Made by a program: the position numbers and the translations under genes. Of a stretch of DNA of 64,000 nt, positions 10,638-19,296 are shown in pieces. The notes under the pieces are model-generated. The model saw nothing but the letters and a program-made list of their open reading frames with translations. It was not told where the DNA came from and ran no database searches. This DNA is from Hydrocarboniclastica marina. GTDB taxonomy: Bacteria > Pseudomonadota > Gammaproteobacteria > Pseudomonadales > Oleiphilaceae. The stretch lies in contig NZ_CP031093.1 of NCBI RefSeq assembly GCF_004851605.1, forward strand, positions 62,001 to 126,000, written 5' to 3'. Every line of letters begins with the position of its first letter. The stretch's first letter is position 1.

Positions 10638-11558
10638 TCAAAGGCTGATGCTCATCCCGTCGAAAGCCACCTCTATCCCGTGCTCGTCCAGCAGCGCGCG
10701 CTCGGGGCTTTCTTCGTTCAGGATGGGGTTGGTGTTGTTGATGTGGATCAGAATTTTTCGCGGCCCGGTCAGCCCGTCCAGAAATGTCACCATACCGCCT
10801 TCACCGCCCTGGGCCAGGTGACCCATGTCCTGGCCCCGACGGGTTCCGGCACGGGCTCTTAGCATTTCATCATCGTTCCAGACCGTGCCGTCCACCAGCA
10901 GGCAGTCCGCTTCTGCCATCAGATTGCGGGTGCTGTCTTCAATCTTACCCAGGCCGGGCGCATAGAGCAGCACACCGCCTGTTCTGGAATCCCGGATCCG
11001 CAGCGCAATATTGTCGCCGGGATGGGTATTGTCACGCCGCGGCGAATAAGGTGGCGCGTTGCTGAGAATGGGTATGGCTGTGAACTCAAGCTCCGGCACA
11101 TTCTCAACCACAAACACCCGGTCCTGTTCGTCGATGCCGATTCGCTGTCGCTTGAGCCCGCCGTTCCAATGCTCAAGCATTTTGAAAATCGGGAATCCCG
11201 TGGACAGGTCCTCGTAGACCTGATCGGTACAGTAAATGGTGTGGGGACAGCCTTCCCGCAGCATCAGCAGCCCGGTGGCGTGGTCTATCTGGCTGTCCAC
11301 CAGGACGATACCGTTAATTGCCGTGTCGCGGACTGCGCGGCCAGGCTGAAGCGGTGGGAAGTCGAGGATCTGCTGGCGGATGTCCGGTGACGTATTGATG
11401 AGTATCCAGCGCACGCCGTCCGGGCTAACCGCGATAGACGACTGCGTCCGGGCTTGGGCCTTGATAGTGCCTTCCCGAAGACCCCGGCAGTTATTGCAAT
11501 TACAGTTCCACTGGGGGAAGCCACCACCAGCCGCTGAGCCGAGGATCTGAATGTGCAT
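10638..11558 (-). CDS. pqqB: PQQ biosynthesis protein PqqB
   Basis: A metallo-beta-lactamase-fold protein proposed to hydroxylate the tyrosine part of the cyclised PqqA peptide. The N-terminus shows the diagnostic [15 protein letters not shown] with a further cysteine, typical of the structural zinc site, and [13 protein letters not shown] corresponds to the metal-binding loop. It is the first gene of the tightly packed pqqBCDEH block and is separated from pqqA by an intrinsic terminator. Length (306) matches the family. Confidence 0.95.
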   Translation of the reverse strand: MHIQILGSAAGGGFPQWNCNCNNCRGLREGTIKAQARTQSSIAVSPDGVRWILINTSPDIRQQILDFPPLQPGRAVRDTAINGIVLVDSQIDHATGLLMLREGCPHTIYCTDQVYEDLSTGFPIFKMLEHWNGGLKRQRIGIDEQDRVFVVENVPELEFTAIPILSNAPPYSPRRDNTHPGDNIALRIRDSRTGGVLLYAPGLGKIEDSTRNLMAEADCLLVDGTVWNDDEMLRARAGTRRGQDMGHLAQGGEGGMVTFLDGLTGPRKILIHINNTNPILNEESPERALLDEHGIEVAFDGMSISL

Positions 11559-11596
11559 GGGCCTCCTCCGGAGAAAAGCTGGAATATCAGGGACAG

Positions 11597-11637
11597 CTCA
11601 AAATAAAACCCCGGTGCATCGGGCAGACCGGGGTTTT
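11597..11637 (-). terminator. Intrinsic terminator/attenuator between pqqA and pqqB
   Basis: On the minus strand a perfect 11-bp stem (AAAACCCCGGT pairing with ACCGGGGTTTT, arms at 627-637 and 605-615 of the 11-kb block) encloses an 11-base loop and runs into TTTTATTTT. It lies 23 bases beyond the pqqA stop and before pqqB. Partial readthrough would give much more precursor mRNA than enzyme mRNA, as described for other pqq operons. Confidence 0.85.
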
Positions 11638-11659
11638 GCTACGAACCGTGTTGAACGGG

Positions 11660-11731
11660 TTAGCGGTTTGCGAAATACATGGTGACTTCGAAACCGATTC
11701 GCAGATCCTCATAGGCTGGCTTGGTCCACAT
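11660..11731 (-). CDS. pqqA: PQQ precursor peptide PqqA (23 aa)
   Basis: A 23-codon gene starting [13 protein letters not shown] and ending in the core [10 protein letters not shown]. The conserved Glu15 and Tyr19, which PqqE joins and which become the carbon skeleton of PQQ, are both present with the required three-residue spacing. A strong AGGAGGA ribosome site lies about eight bases upstream. It is too short for most gene callers. The following terminator separates it from pqqB. Confidence 0.95.
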   Translation of the reverse strand: MWTKPAYEDLRIGFEVTMYFANR

Positions 11732-11949
11732 AGAGTCTTCCTCCTGAAGTTGGAAAATCCGGACCGGCACACGGTCCTGTCCCAATCATGCGCATACAGA
11801 GGCCCTGATGCAAGGCTCGCCTGTTGCCGGGAAAGGCCTCTGGAATTGACGCAACCAGCCGTTCAACAGGGCTAACACGAGGCCTGTTCGACAGTGGTAC
11901 ACTGCACTGCGTTTGTACACACACGGCTTGCGTATAGAGGAGTCAAAGA

Positions 11950-12696
11950 GTGAACACCGCATCCATTGAGGTTGAAAATGTCCGGTTTCACTACGGCCGC
12001 CGCCGGGCTCTTGATGATATAACCTTCACACTGGTGTCAGGCGCTTTTAATGCTTTGCTGGGCCCGAACGGGGCCGGCAAGACCACGCTGTTTGGCCTGA
12101 TTACCCGTCTGTTATCACTGCAGCAAGGGGATATCAGGGTGGACGGTCAGTCCATGAGCAAGCATCCGGCCCGGGTGATGCGCCAACTGGGCGTAGTGTT
12201 CCAGCAAAGCACCCTCGACCTGGATCTGACCGTAGCGCAAAATCTCCATTACCACGCCGCCCTTCACGGCATGTCGCGCGTCCGGGCCCGCGAAAGGATC
12301 CAGGTGGAACTAGAACGCTTCGCCATGGCCGACCGGGCCGGTGAAAAGGTCCGCAAACTGAACGGCGGCCATAGGCGGCGTGTTGAAGTAGCCCGCGCCC
12401 TGCTTCATGAGCCGCGCATCCTGCTGCTTGACGAACCGACGGTCGGGCTTGACCCGAAGACGCGGCGGGAACTGAACGACCACGTGCACGAGCTCAGTCA
12501 TGAGCAGGGACTGACAGTGGTCTGGGCGACTCATCTGATCGATGAAGTACGACCGGACGATAACGTGATTATCATTCACGAAGGCCGGATTCTGGCCCAT
12601 GCCAGCAGTCATGAAGTTTGCCGCGATCTGGGCAGCCCCGACCTCGTTTCAGCATTCGCGCACCTGACCGGAGATGTCGAGGCGGCCGCGCTGTGA
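11950..12696 (+). CDS. ABC transporter ATPase, PQQ/alcohol-oxidation associated
   Basis: ATP-binding subunit of an ABC-2 type transporter. Walker A is GPNGAGKTT at residues 38-46, and Walker B is LLLDEPTVGLD. The signature is LNGGH instead of LSGGQ, a variant I associate with the ATPases found next to PQQ-dependent alcohol dehydrogenase systems (PedA/PedC type). It starts with GTG preceded by GAGGAG and is divergent from pqqA. The stop overlaps the start of the permease by four bases. The transported substrate is unknown; no quinoprotein dehydrogenase is present in the window. Confidence 0.85.
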   Translation: MNTASIEVENVRFHYGRRRALDDITFTLVSGAFNALLGPNGAGKTTLFGLITRLLSLQQGDIRVDGQSMSKHPARVMRQLGVVFQQSTLDLDLTVAQNLHYHAALHGMSRVRARERIQVELERFAMADRAGEKVRKLNGGHRRRVEVARALLHEPRILLLDEPTVGLDPKTRRELNDHVHELSHEQGLTVVWATHLIDEVRPDDNVIIIHEGRILAHASSHEVCRDLGSPDLVSAFAHLTGDVEAAAL

Positions 12697-13502
12697 ATCG
12701 TCCTCTCTCCTCATACGGCGCCTGCTTCCGTGGCATTCTGGAGCGGGAGGTGTTGCGCTTTCTCAACCAGCGGGCACGCTTTTTCAGTGCGTTGGTCCGG
12801 CCGCTGCTCTGGCTGGCCGTTTTTGCCGCGGGGTTCCGCTCGGTTCTGGGCGTCTCTATCATTCCGCCTTACCAGACCTACATCACCTACGAAAGCTACG
12901 TCGCGCCGGGCCTGTGTGGCATGATCCTTCTGTTCAATGGCATGCAGAGCGCGCTTTCGATGGTCTATGACCGCGAAATGGGAAGCATGCGGGTCATGTT
13001 GATGAGCCCCTTGCCACGCGGCTTTCTTCTTTTCTCCCGATTGATGGCAATTGCGCTGGTTTCTGTCCTGCAGGCCGCAGCGTTCCTTGCAATTGCGCGC
13101 CTGTTCTCGGTAACGCCGCCCTGGCAGGGTTACCTTTGGGTTTTTCCCGCGTTCATGCTGGTTGCTGTCATGCTGGGCGCCCTGGGGCTAGTGCTGGCGT
13201 CCTGGATCAAGGTGCTGGAAAACTTCGCTGGCGTCATGAATTTTGTTATCTTTCCTCTCTTCTTCTTGTCGTCTGCGCTCTACCCTCTCTGGAAACTGCG
13301 CGAGTCGAACGAGTGGATTTACTGGCTGAGTACGGTCAATCCTTTTACACACGCGGTCGAACTGATCCGCTTCAGCCTGTACGGCCAATGGAACAGTCTG
13401 GCGTTAGGGGTAACGCTGGGCGCAACTACGATCCTGTTGCTGCTCGCAGTTACGGGGTTTCAACCCGAGCGTATGAGCAAGGCACGGCCCGGGCCTGGCT
13501 GA
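12693..13502 (+). CDS. ABC-2 type permease (PedC-like), partner of the preceding ATPase
   Basis: A 269-residue integral membrane protein with about six spans and the ABC-2 permease pattern (cytoplasmic N-terminus, ALVRPLLWLAVFAAGF first span, a loop with MVYDREMGSMRVMLMSPLPR, and the conserved FPLFFLSSALYPLW before the last loop). The GTG start at 12693 overlaps the ATPase stop in a GTGA junction, so the two are coupled and form one exporter. Similar permeases lie beside PQQ-dependent alcohol oxidation genes in pseudomonads. Confidence 0.85.
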   Translation: MNRPLSSYGACFRGILEREVLRFLNQRARFFSALVRPLLWLAVFAAGFRSVLGVSIIPPYQTYITYESYVAPGLCGMILLFNGMQSALSMVYDREMGSMRVMLMSPLPRGFLLFSRLMAIALVSVLQAAAFLAIARLFSVTPPWQGYLWVFPAFMLVAVMLGALGLVLASWIKVLENFAGVMNFVIFPLFFLSSALYPLWKLRESNEWIYWLSTVNPFTHAVELIRFSLYGQWNSLALGVTLGATTILLLLAVTGFQPERMSKARPGPG

Positions 13503-13564
13503 GCCTTGGCGACCGGGGAACAGCGTGTTCAACCTGTAAACAGACAGTAACGGAGATGGCTAGC

Positions 13565-13867
13565 GTGAAGAACGACGGCAATGGTTGGTCGGTCAGCCTC
13601 GATCAGGCTACAGCGGTGCACGAGAGCGGCTTCAGGCTGACGTTCACGGGCCATCCGAGCACCCGTAATTTTGATATTCAGCCTTCCGGAATGCCGGCAT
13701 CCATGGAAGCCCTTGAATGGGCACGGCTGTTACGGCAGGGCACGGACCTGTACCGGCAGGCGTTCGGGGATGACGACGGCAGTTTCGAACCGCCCCGTGG
13801 CGCAGTCGAAGCAGCGCCCAAAAAGCCCGTGATCACCGTCAAGCGTCGACGCCAGGTCAACCCGTAG
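13565..13867 (+). CDS. Conserved-looking small hypothetical protein
   Basis: A 100-residue protein I do not recognise. It begins with beta-like segments (WSVSLDQATAV, FRLTFTGHP), has an amphipathic helix (MEALEWARLLRQGTDLYRQAF) and a basic Pro/Lys tail ending KRRRQVNP. GTG 13565 is preferred because GGAG lies nine bases before it; ATG 13556 would sit directly on that site. It follows the ABC permease by 62 bases on the same strand. Function unknown. Confidence 0.6.
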   Translation: MKNDGNGWSVSLDQATAVHESGFRLTFTGHPSTRNFDIQPSGMPASMEALEWARLLRQGTDLYRQAFGDDDGSFEPPRGAVEAAPKKPVITVKRRRQVNP

Positions 13868-14012
13868 GCTCGATGAAGACCTGTGGAGACAATGCGGGCG
13901 CAATAGAACGGCCGGCACTGCTCCGAAACGGCACTTTACGCCGGTGGACCTGCCACCCTCGTTCCGGTGATAAGCAAGGATCGCGACCCCGACGACTATC
14001 AGGAGGCCAGGC

Positions 14013-14975
14013 ATGAGTGACAAAACTCAATCGGGACACCCCCAGCTTGAAGAAGAACGCTGGGTCGAAGCCAACGGGCTTGAGTTCTGCTATGAGGAGA
14101 CCGGCCCCACCGATGGCGAACCGCTCGTCCTGATTATGGGGTTGGCTGCGCAAATGACGTTGTGGCCTAACGAATTGCTGGAACAGTACCGCAAGGCCGG
14201 CTTCCGGGTAATCCGCTTCGATAACCGGGACATTGGGCGGTCCAGCGAAGACGCCGGACGGCTCAAAGGCAATCCGCTTGCGGCCATGCTGCGTTTTCGC
14301 GCCGGACGCCGTGTACCGGCGCCCTATACGCTGCATGACATGGCCCGGGACACCGCAGCGTTTATTGAGGCATTGGGCCTGGATTCCGCCCATGTGGTCG
14401 GTGCGTCCATGGGTGGCATGATCGCTCAACTGCTGGCGGCCGAGTACCCGCAACGGGTCAAATCCCTCAGCCTGATAATGACTTCACCCAATACCCCTAA
14501 TCTGCCCATGCCTGACTGGCGTATCATCTGGTGCCTCAACGGCGCCAACATCAAAGGGCACGACGAGGAAGCTGCCCTCGCCCGTTCCATGAAAATGTGG
14601 CAGGCCATACAGAGCCCAGCCTTCCCCCTTGAGACTGACGACCTGACCTCACGCATCCGCGCGGACTACCGGCGTAGCTACCGTCCCTGGGGCATTCTCA
14701 GGCAGATGCGTGCCATTCTGGCCACAGGTGACCTTTCATCCCAGGCCGTACGAATCGCGGCGCCTACCCAGATTATTCACGGCGCGGACGACCGGCTGAT
14801 CAAACCCAAGGCAGCGCGACGGCTGGCCAAGCTGATACCCGACAGTCGCCTGGCTATCGTACCAGGCATGGCTCATGACCTTCCTTTGCCGCTGATCGAC
14901 CAGATTGCCCGATACACCGCCGACCTCGCGGCCGACGCCAAATCGGGTGCGACCCGGCGCAAGAATGCAGGCTGA
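14013..14975 (+). CDS. Alpha/beta-fold hydrolase
   Basis: A 320-residue hydrolase. The nucleophile elbow is GASMGGM, the acid lies in HGADDRLI and the histidine in PGMAHDLP, giving a complete triad. The oxyanion region LIMGLAAQM and RFDNRDIGRSS are typical of esterase/lipase-like members of the family. A cap region spans about residues 145-225. The AGGAGG site before ATG 14013 is strong. The substrate cannot be told from sequence. It follows the small unknown gene by 145 bases. Confidence 0.88.
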   Translation: MSDKTQSGHPQLEEERWVEANGLEFCYEETGPTDGEPLVLIMGLAAQMTLWPNELLEQYRKAGFRVIRFDNRDIGRSSEDAGRLKGNPLAAMLRFRAGRRVPAPYTLHDMARDTAAFIEALGLDSAHVVGASMGGMIAQLLAAEYPQRVKSLSLIMTSPNTPNLPMPDWRIIWCLNGANIKGHDEEAALARSMKMWQAIQSPAFPLETDDLTSRIRADYRRSYRPWGILRQMRAILATGDLSSQAVRIAAPTQIIHGADDRLIKPKAARRLAKLIPDSRLAIVPGMAHDLPLPLIDQIARYTADLAADAKSGATRRKNAG

Positions 14976-15169
14976 TAGCCGTCGGTGACGGCGCAAGGAT
15001 GCACGCGTCCATCTCGAGGCTTCGGCGCGTATGCAGCGCGAACGACCCAGGTTGCCAATTCTTAAATTCCCTCGGACGCCTTCAGTCGTCCACACTGGCG
15101 CCTGCGGATTTTCTGCATACTTTCTGCACTAGGTGTAAGTCATTTTGTGCCAGTAATTGGAGGACCGAT

Positions 15170-15328
15170 ATGGATATCTTGCGTCTGATTCTTGCTATTC
15201 TTCTGCCGCCTTTAGGCGTATTTCTGCAGGTAGGTATAGGCCTGCATTTCTGGATCAACATCCTTCTGACCATACTCGGCTATATACCGGGCATCATCCA
15301 CGCTGTCTGGATCATCGCCAAAAAGTAG
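15170..15328 (+). CDS. YqaE/Pmp3 family membrane peptide
   Basis: A 52-residue protein with two hydrophobic helices and the family pattern: LRLILAILLPPLGVFLQVGIG, then an INILLTILGYIPGIIHAVW second span. Members are small membrane proteins linked to salt, cold or membrane-potential stress in plants, yeast and bacteria. GGAGGA six bases before the ATG makes the start certain. It appears to be monocistronic. Confidence 0.92.
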   Translation: MDILRLILAILLPPLGVFLQVGIGLHFWINILLTILGYIPGIIHAVWIIAKK

Positions 15329-15459
15329 CGCCAGCCACGGCGTCGCCGGGAGGTCCCGGCGGCCCGCGCTCTGCCCCCGAGCTTCAAGCCCTTCCTTCGC
15401 TTTTTGCGAGAATGCCTTTTGCCAACACAGTAGCCCCATGGGCGAGTTTTACCATCGTT

Positions 15460-15478
15460 GAGAACCATTATTATTAGC
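15460..15478 (+). promoter_or_regulatory. Candidate Fur box upstream of the fhuC operon
   Basis: GAGAACCATTATTATTAGC matches the 19-bp Fur consensus at 13 positions by eye. It lies about 75-93 bases before the siderophore uptake ATPase, which suits iron-dependent repression. No clear -35/-10 pair could be fixed around it. Confidence 0.6.
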
Positions 15479-15521
15479 GTTAAGATAAGCGCCTGTTATC
15501 CCGCAGCATTGGAGGCGGCTC

Positions 15522-15560
15522 ATGCTGCCAAAGCTTCACCCAGGCAACGCTTATGTTTGA
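15522..15560 (+). CDS. Short leader ORF overlapping the fhuC start
   Basis: ATG 15522 follows GGAGG by about seven bases and opens a 12-codon frame (MLPKLHPGNAYV) whose TGA ends at 15560, eight bases inside fhuC. The fhuC ATG (15553) has no convincing ribosome site of its own, so fhuC may be translated by coupling to this leader. It is an inferred element; nothing shows that the peptide itself has a function. Confidence 0.4.
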   Translation: MLPKLHPGNAYV

Positions 15561-16320
15561 CGTCGACGGCGTCAGTTTTTCGGTTGACGGCACCGTGCTG
15601 CTCCACCCCACCAGGCTGAACCTGGGCGAAGGGAAGGTATACGGGCTGATCGGGCACAACGGTTCCGGAAAGTCGACGCTGCTGAAACTGCTTGCCCAGC
15701 AACAGCCGCCAACCGGTGGTCACATTCAACTCGACGGGCGCTCTCTTGCAGACTGGGGCTCGCGGGAGTTCGCCCGTAATGTCGCCTACCTGCCCCAGCG
15801 CCTACCTTCGGCCGAGAACCTTACCGGTCGCGAGCTGGTGGCTTTTGGACGGTTTCCGTGGCGCGGCCTGCTGGGCCGTCTCACTGCAGAAGATCATCGC
15901 CGAATTGATAACGCGCTAGCGCTCACCCATACGGAACCGTTTGCTGACCGCCTGGTGGATACACTCTCCGGCGGCGAACGCCAGCGAGTCTGGCTAGCGA
16001 TGCTGTTGGCCCAGGGAAGTCGCTTCCTGCTGCTGGACGAGCCTCTGGCAGCTTTGGATATGGCGCACCAGGTTGAGGTCCTTGAGTTGATTCGTAAGCT
16101 GTGCGCAGAGATAGGGGTGGGCGTGATCATTGTACTGCACGATATTAATCTCGCCGCCCGGTATTGCGATCAGTTAGTGGCGTTGCGAAGGGGCAGCGTT
16201 CTCGCCCGCGGCGTACCGCAGGAACTGATGAATGCGAAGACGCTTGAAGCGATCTATGAGTTGCCTATGCAAGTCATGGCGCACCCTCGTAATGGTTATC
16301 CGGTGGCCCTGCTCGAGTGA
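15553..16320 (+). CDS. fhuC: Iron-siderophore ABC transporter ATPase (FhuC-like)
   Basis: Cytoplasmic ATPase of a hydroxamate siderophore importer. Walker A GHNGSGKST is at residues 34-42, the signature LSGGERQRV and Walker B FLLLDEPLAALD follow, and the switch region is VLHDINLAARYCD, characteristic of the FepC/FhuC/BtuD group. It overlaps the binding-protein gene by one base (TGATG). The order C-D-B is that of the E. coli fhu operon. The symbol rests on this order and on the double-length permease. Confidence 0.88.
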   Translation: MFDVDGVSFSVDGTVLLHPTRLNLGEGKVYGLIGHNGSGKSTLLKLLAQQQPPTGGHIQLDGRSLADWGSREFARNVAYLPQRLPSAENLTGRELVAFGRFPWRGLLGRLTAEDHRRIDNALALTHTEPFADRLVDTLSGGERQRVWLAMLLAQGSRFLLLDEPLAALDMAHQVEVLELIRKLCAEIGVGVIIVLHDINLAARYCDQLVALRRGSVLARGVPQELMNAKTLEAIYELPMQVMAHPRNGYPVALLE

Positions 16321-17255
16321 TGACATTTCCTCGGGTTCTCCTGTGCGCTGTCATCAGTCTGTTGCTCCTTGCTCTGGCGGCTGTCCCGCAGGCGGGTATG
16401 GCCGCCTCGGACAACGGCAATGGCCAGGCTAATGAAAACGGGCGTGGTGACAATGGCCAGCCCCGACTGCTGGTCCTGGATTGGACAACGCTTGAGACGC
16501 TGGTGGCACTGGGCCACCCGCCAGTCGGGGCAGCTGATCTTGAAGGTTATACCACCTGGGTGGGCGAGATGCCTTTGCCGCCCGGCGTGGTCGATATCGG
16601 GCTACGTACCCAGCCGAACCTGGAGCTACTGAGCCAACTTCAGCCCGACCGTTTCCTCGTACCTCCCATGTTCGCGAGTCTCTCGCCGGTGCTTTCCCGC
16701 ATAGCACCGGTTGATGTTCTGGCCCTGTATTCCGCGGAGGGCCCGCTGTGGCAGCGGCTGCGTCAGTTCACTCACGCGGTCGCCCGGCGAACCGCTGAAC
16801 CGCATTCTGCCGGGGATCTGATTCAGAGGGTCGAGTCCCGGTTGAACAGCATCGCCGACGCGCTGCCCGAAAATGTACCGCCATTGCTGGTGGTGCAGTT
16901 TATGGACGACCGTCACGTGAGGGTGTTCGGCGAGCACAGCCTCTATAGCGCCGTGCTCGACCGGCTGGGCCTGGAAACAGCCTGGCGTGGCAACACTCAT
17001 TATTGGGGCTTTTCCCTTGTCGGCATCGAAGCGCTGGCTGAACCAGCCAACCTGGTCGACGGCAATGTTCGGCTGGTAGTAGTCGAGCCGGTGCCGCCCG
17101 GCGTGCGGGAACAGTTGCGGCGCGAAGGCCTGTGGCGCTCTTTGCCTGCTGTTTCGCGAAATGACGTATTGACGGTACCGCCGGCCTGGAGCTTCGGGGG
17201 CCTCCCGTCCGCCCTGCGTTTCGCCGAACTACTCGCTGCGGAGCTCGGGCCGTGA
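16320..17255 (+). CDS. fhuD: Periplasmic siderophore-binding protein (FhuD-like)
   Basis: A 311-residue class III solute-binding protein. An N-terminal signal peptide (hydrophobic core VLLCAVISLLLLALAAV, cleavage probably after GMA) is followed by a short Asn/Gly-rich linker. Then come the two lobes joined by a long helix: LLVLDWTTLETLVALG opens the first lobe, and VGAADLEGY and PDRFLVPP are family-typical. It delivers ferric hydroxamates to the FhuB-type permease. Its end overlaps the permease start by four bases. Confidence 0.85.
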   Translation: MTFPRVLLCAVISLLLLALAAVPQAGMAASDNGNGQANENGRGDNGQPRLLVLDWTTLETLVALGHPPVGAADLEGYTTWVGEMPLPPGVVDIGLRTQPNLELLSQLQPDRFLVPPMFASLSPVLSRIAPVDVLALYSAEGPLWQRLRQFTHAVARRTAEPHSAGDLIQRVESRLNSIADALPENVPPLLVVQFMDDRHVRVFGEHSLYSAVLDRLGLETAWRGNTHYWGFSLVGIEALAEPANLVDGNVRLVVVEPVPPGVREQLRREGLWRSLPAVSRNDVLTVPPAWSFGGLPSALRFAELLAAELGP

Positions 17256-19288
17256 ACATGTCGACGAACCATAACTCTGCTACAGGTCGGGACGCAGTTG
17301 TCGCTGGCAGGGCCGGAGGTCGCTTGCTGAGCCCGGCCCGCATCTGTGGTCTGCTGGGTCTGCTCGCACTGATGCTCGGGGTCACTGGTATGGCACCTGC
17401 GCTTTCCCTGCCTGAGAACTTGAGCGCGCTCTGGACAATGACCGAGAAACCGGCCAGCGCGCTGATGCACTTCAGCTGGTGGCCTCGCCTGAGCGTGGCA
17501 CTCATGGCCGGCAGTGCGCTGGCTGTGGCCGGTGTGCTACTGCAGCAGGTACTGCGTAATCCGCTGGCATCGCCCACGACGCTTGGCGTCGCCACCGGCG
17601 CCAACCTGGCCCTGGCGCTTGCAACACTGTTTGCGCCGGCGTTGCTGGTTGCCGGCCGTGAGTGGGTCGCGCTCAGCGGCGGCGCTGCAGCCATGGGGCT
17701 TGTTTTCGTGCTGTCCTGGCGTCGGCAGCTGGCGCCGATGGTGGTCATCCTGGCCGGGCTGGTGGTCAACCTTTACCTGGGCGCGGTTGGCACTGTCCTG
17801 CTGCTGTTTCACCCCGAAGAGCTGGGCGGGCTGCTGCTCTGGGGGGCCGGTTCGCTCAGCCAGAACAACTGGGACGATGCCATGTTTCTCTGGCCCCGGC
17901 TTTTGGGTGCGGGTGTCCTGGCTGTCGTTCTGGTAAAACCCCTGACCATTCTCGAACTTGACGATGCCAGCGCCCGAAGCCTTGGTGTCTCGCTGCGCTA
18001 CTTGCGGTTGGCCAGTATGGCGCTGGCGGTTTTTTTAACTGCCGTGGTCGTGAGCGCCGTTGGCATTATTGGTTTCATCGGTTTGGCGGCGCCGGCCATT
18101 GTGCGCTTGCTGGGCGCGCGCCGCTTGGCCGCCCGGCTGGGCTGGTCTGCCCTGCTGGGTGCGCTGCTGCTTCTGGTCACCGACCAGCTGCTCCAGCGCC
18201 TGCCGGGCTTGACCGCGACCCTGATACCCACCGGTGCGGTTACAGCTGCCCTCGGCGCACCGCTGCTGCTCTGGCTGATACCCCGGCTTCGGCTTGTGTC
18301 GGACAAACCCCATGCAGTCCAAGGCCTGGGGCCGCGCCACGATTCGCCCGGGCGGCTCATCGCCCTCCTCGGCATCGGCTTGTCAGTCTGTTTCGCGCTC
18401 GCGCTGCTGGTGGGTCAGGGCGTGGAAGGTTGGCACTGGGGCCCGGTCGGAACTACAGGCTGGGATTTACTGCAATGGCGCCTGCCCCGGGCCCTTGCGG
18501 CAGCTGCAGCCGGACTGCTGCTGGCGGTGGCCGGCGTTCTGATGCAGCGGGTGACAGGCAACGCCATGGCCAGCCCGGAAGTGCTCGGCATCAGTGGCGG
18601 TACGGCGATGGGCTTTATCGCGGCGATTTATCTGCTGCCAGGGGCGAGCCAGCTGCTCATGGTTGCTATCGGTGCATTGGGCGCTCTGGCCAGCCTGGGC
18701 GTACTGATCGGGCTTAACCGGCGCAGCGGCTTTGTTCCCGAGCGGGTTTTACTGACAGGTATCGCCATTACGGCCCTGTTTGAAGCCGTGCGTACCTTTG
18801 TGCTGGCTGGTGGCGATCCCCGCGGCAAGCAGGTGATCGCCTGGATGTCGGGCTCGACCTACTATGTCGAACTGGGCTCGGCGCTGGGCGTACTGCTTGC
18901 CGCGCTGGTGCTGGTAGCCCTGGCGCGGCCGTTTTCCCGCTGGCTGGATCTGCTACCCCTCGGTGCCCCTACAGCCCGGGCGCTGGGCGTTGACGTCACG
19001 AAAAGCCGGCTTGCGCTGCTGGGGCTTGCTGCCGTGATGACCGCCGCGGCCACCCTGGTCATCGGGCCCTTGAGCTTCGTTGGCCTGCTGGCGCCGCATC
19101 TGGCGCGAATGCTGGGATTTCACTCTGCTCGATTGCATCTGTGGGGTGCAGCCTTATGCGGCGCGATACTGATGGTGCTGGCGGACTGGATCGGCCGGCA
19201 GGTCCTGTTTCCACAGGAGATTCCGGCCGGCCTGGTAGCGTCGCTGGTGGGGGGCGCGTACTTTATGTGGGGACTGCGGCGCTTATAG
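17252..19288 (+). CDS. fhuB: Double-length ferric siderophore permease (FhuB-like)
   Basis: A 678-residue inner-membrane permease made of two fused FecCD domains of about ten spans each. Both halves carry the family blocks (PRLSVALMAGSALAVAGVLLQ and PRALAAAAAGLLLAVAGVLMQ; then GFIGLAAPAIVRLLG and SFVGLLAPHLARMLG, each ahead of a LLLVTDQLLQRL- or LMVLADWIGRQV-type segment). Such fusion is typical of FhuB. GTG 17252 overlaps the fhuD stop. The stop lies only eight bases from that of the convergent receptor gene. Confidence 0.92.
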   Translation: MNMSTNHNSATGRDAVVAGRAGGRLLSPARICGLLGLLALMLGVTGMAPALSLPENLSALWTMTEKPASALMHFSWWPRLSVALMAGSALAVAGVLLQQVLRNPLASPTTLGVATGANLALALATLFAPALLVAGREWVALSGGAAAMGLVFVLSWRRQLAPMVVILAGLVVNLYLGAVGTVLLLFHPEELGGLLLWGAGSLSQNNWDDAMFLWPRLLGAGVLAVVLVKPLTILELDDASARSLGVSLRYLRLASMALAVFLTAVVVSAVGIIGFIGLAAPAIVRLLGARRLAARLGWSALLGALLLLVTDQLLQRLPGLTATLIPTGAVTAALGAPLLLWLIPRLRLVSDKPHAVQGLGPRHDSPGRLIALLGIGLSVCFALALLVGQGVEGWHWGPVGTTGWDLLQWRLPRALAAAAAGLLLAVAGVLMQRVTGNAMASPEVLGISGGTAMGFIAAIYLLPGASQLLMVAIGALGALASLGVLIGLNRRSGFVPERVLLTGIAITALFEAVRTFVLAGGDPRGKQVIAWMSGSTYYVELGSALGVLLAALVLVALARPFSRWLDLLPLGAPTARALGVDVTKSRLALLGLAAVMTAAATLVIGPLSFVGLLAPHLARMLGFHSARLHLWGAALCGAILMVLADWIGRQVLFPQEIPAGLVASLVGGAYFMWGLRRL

Positions 19289-19296
19289 GCGGACGC

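Noticed and set aside
12618-12692. Longer ABC permease reading from 12618
   Set aside because: The extension lies inside the ATPase gene and is Arg/Pro-rich; GTG 12693 in a GTGA overlap is the natural start.
17514-17936. Trp/Ser/Cys-rich ORF within fhuB
   Set aside because: Shadow frame of the permease repeat region.
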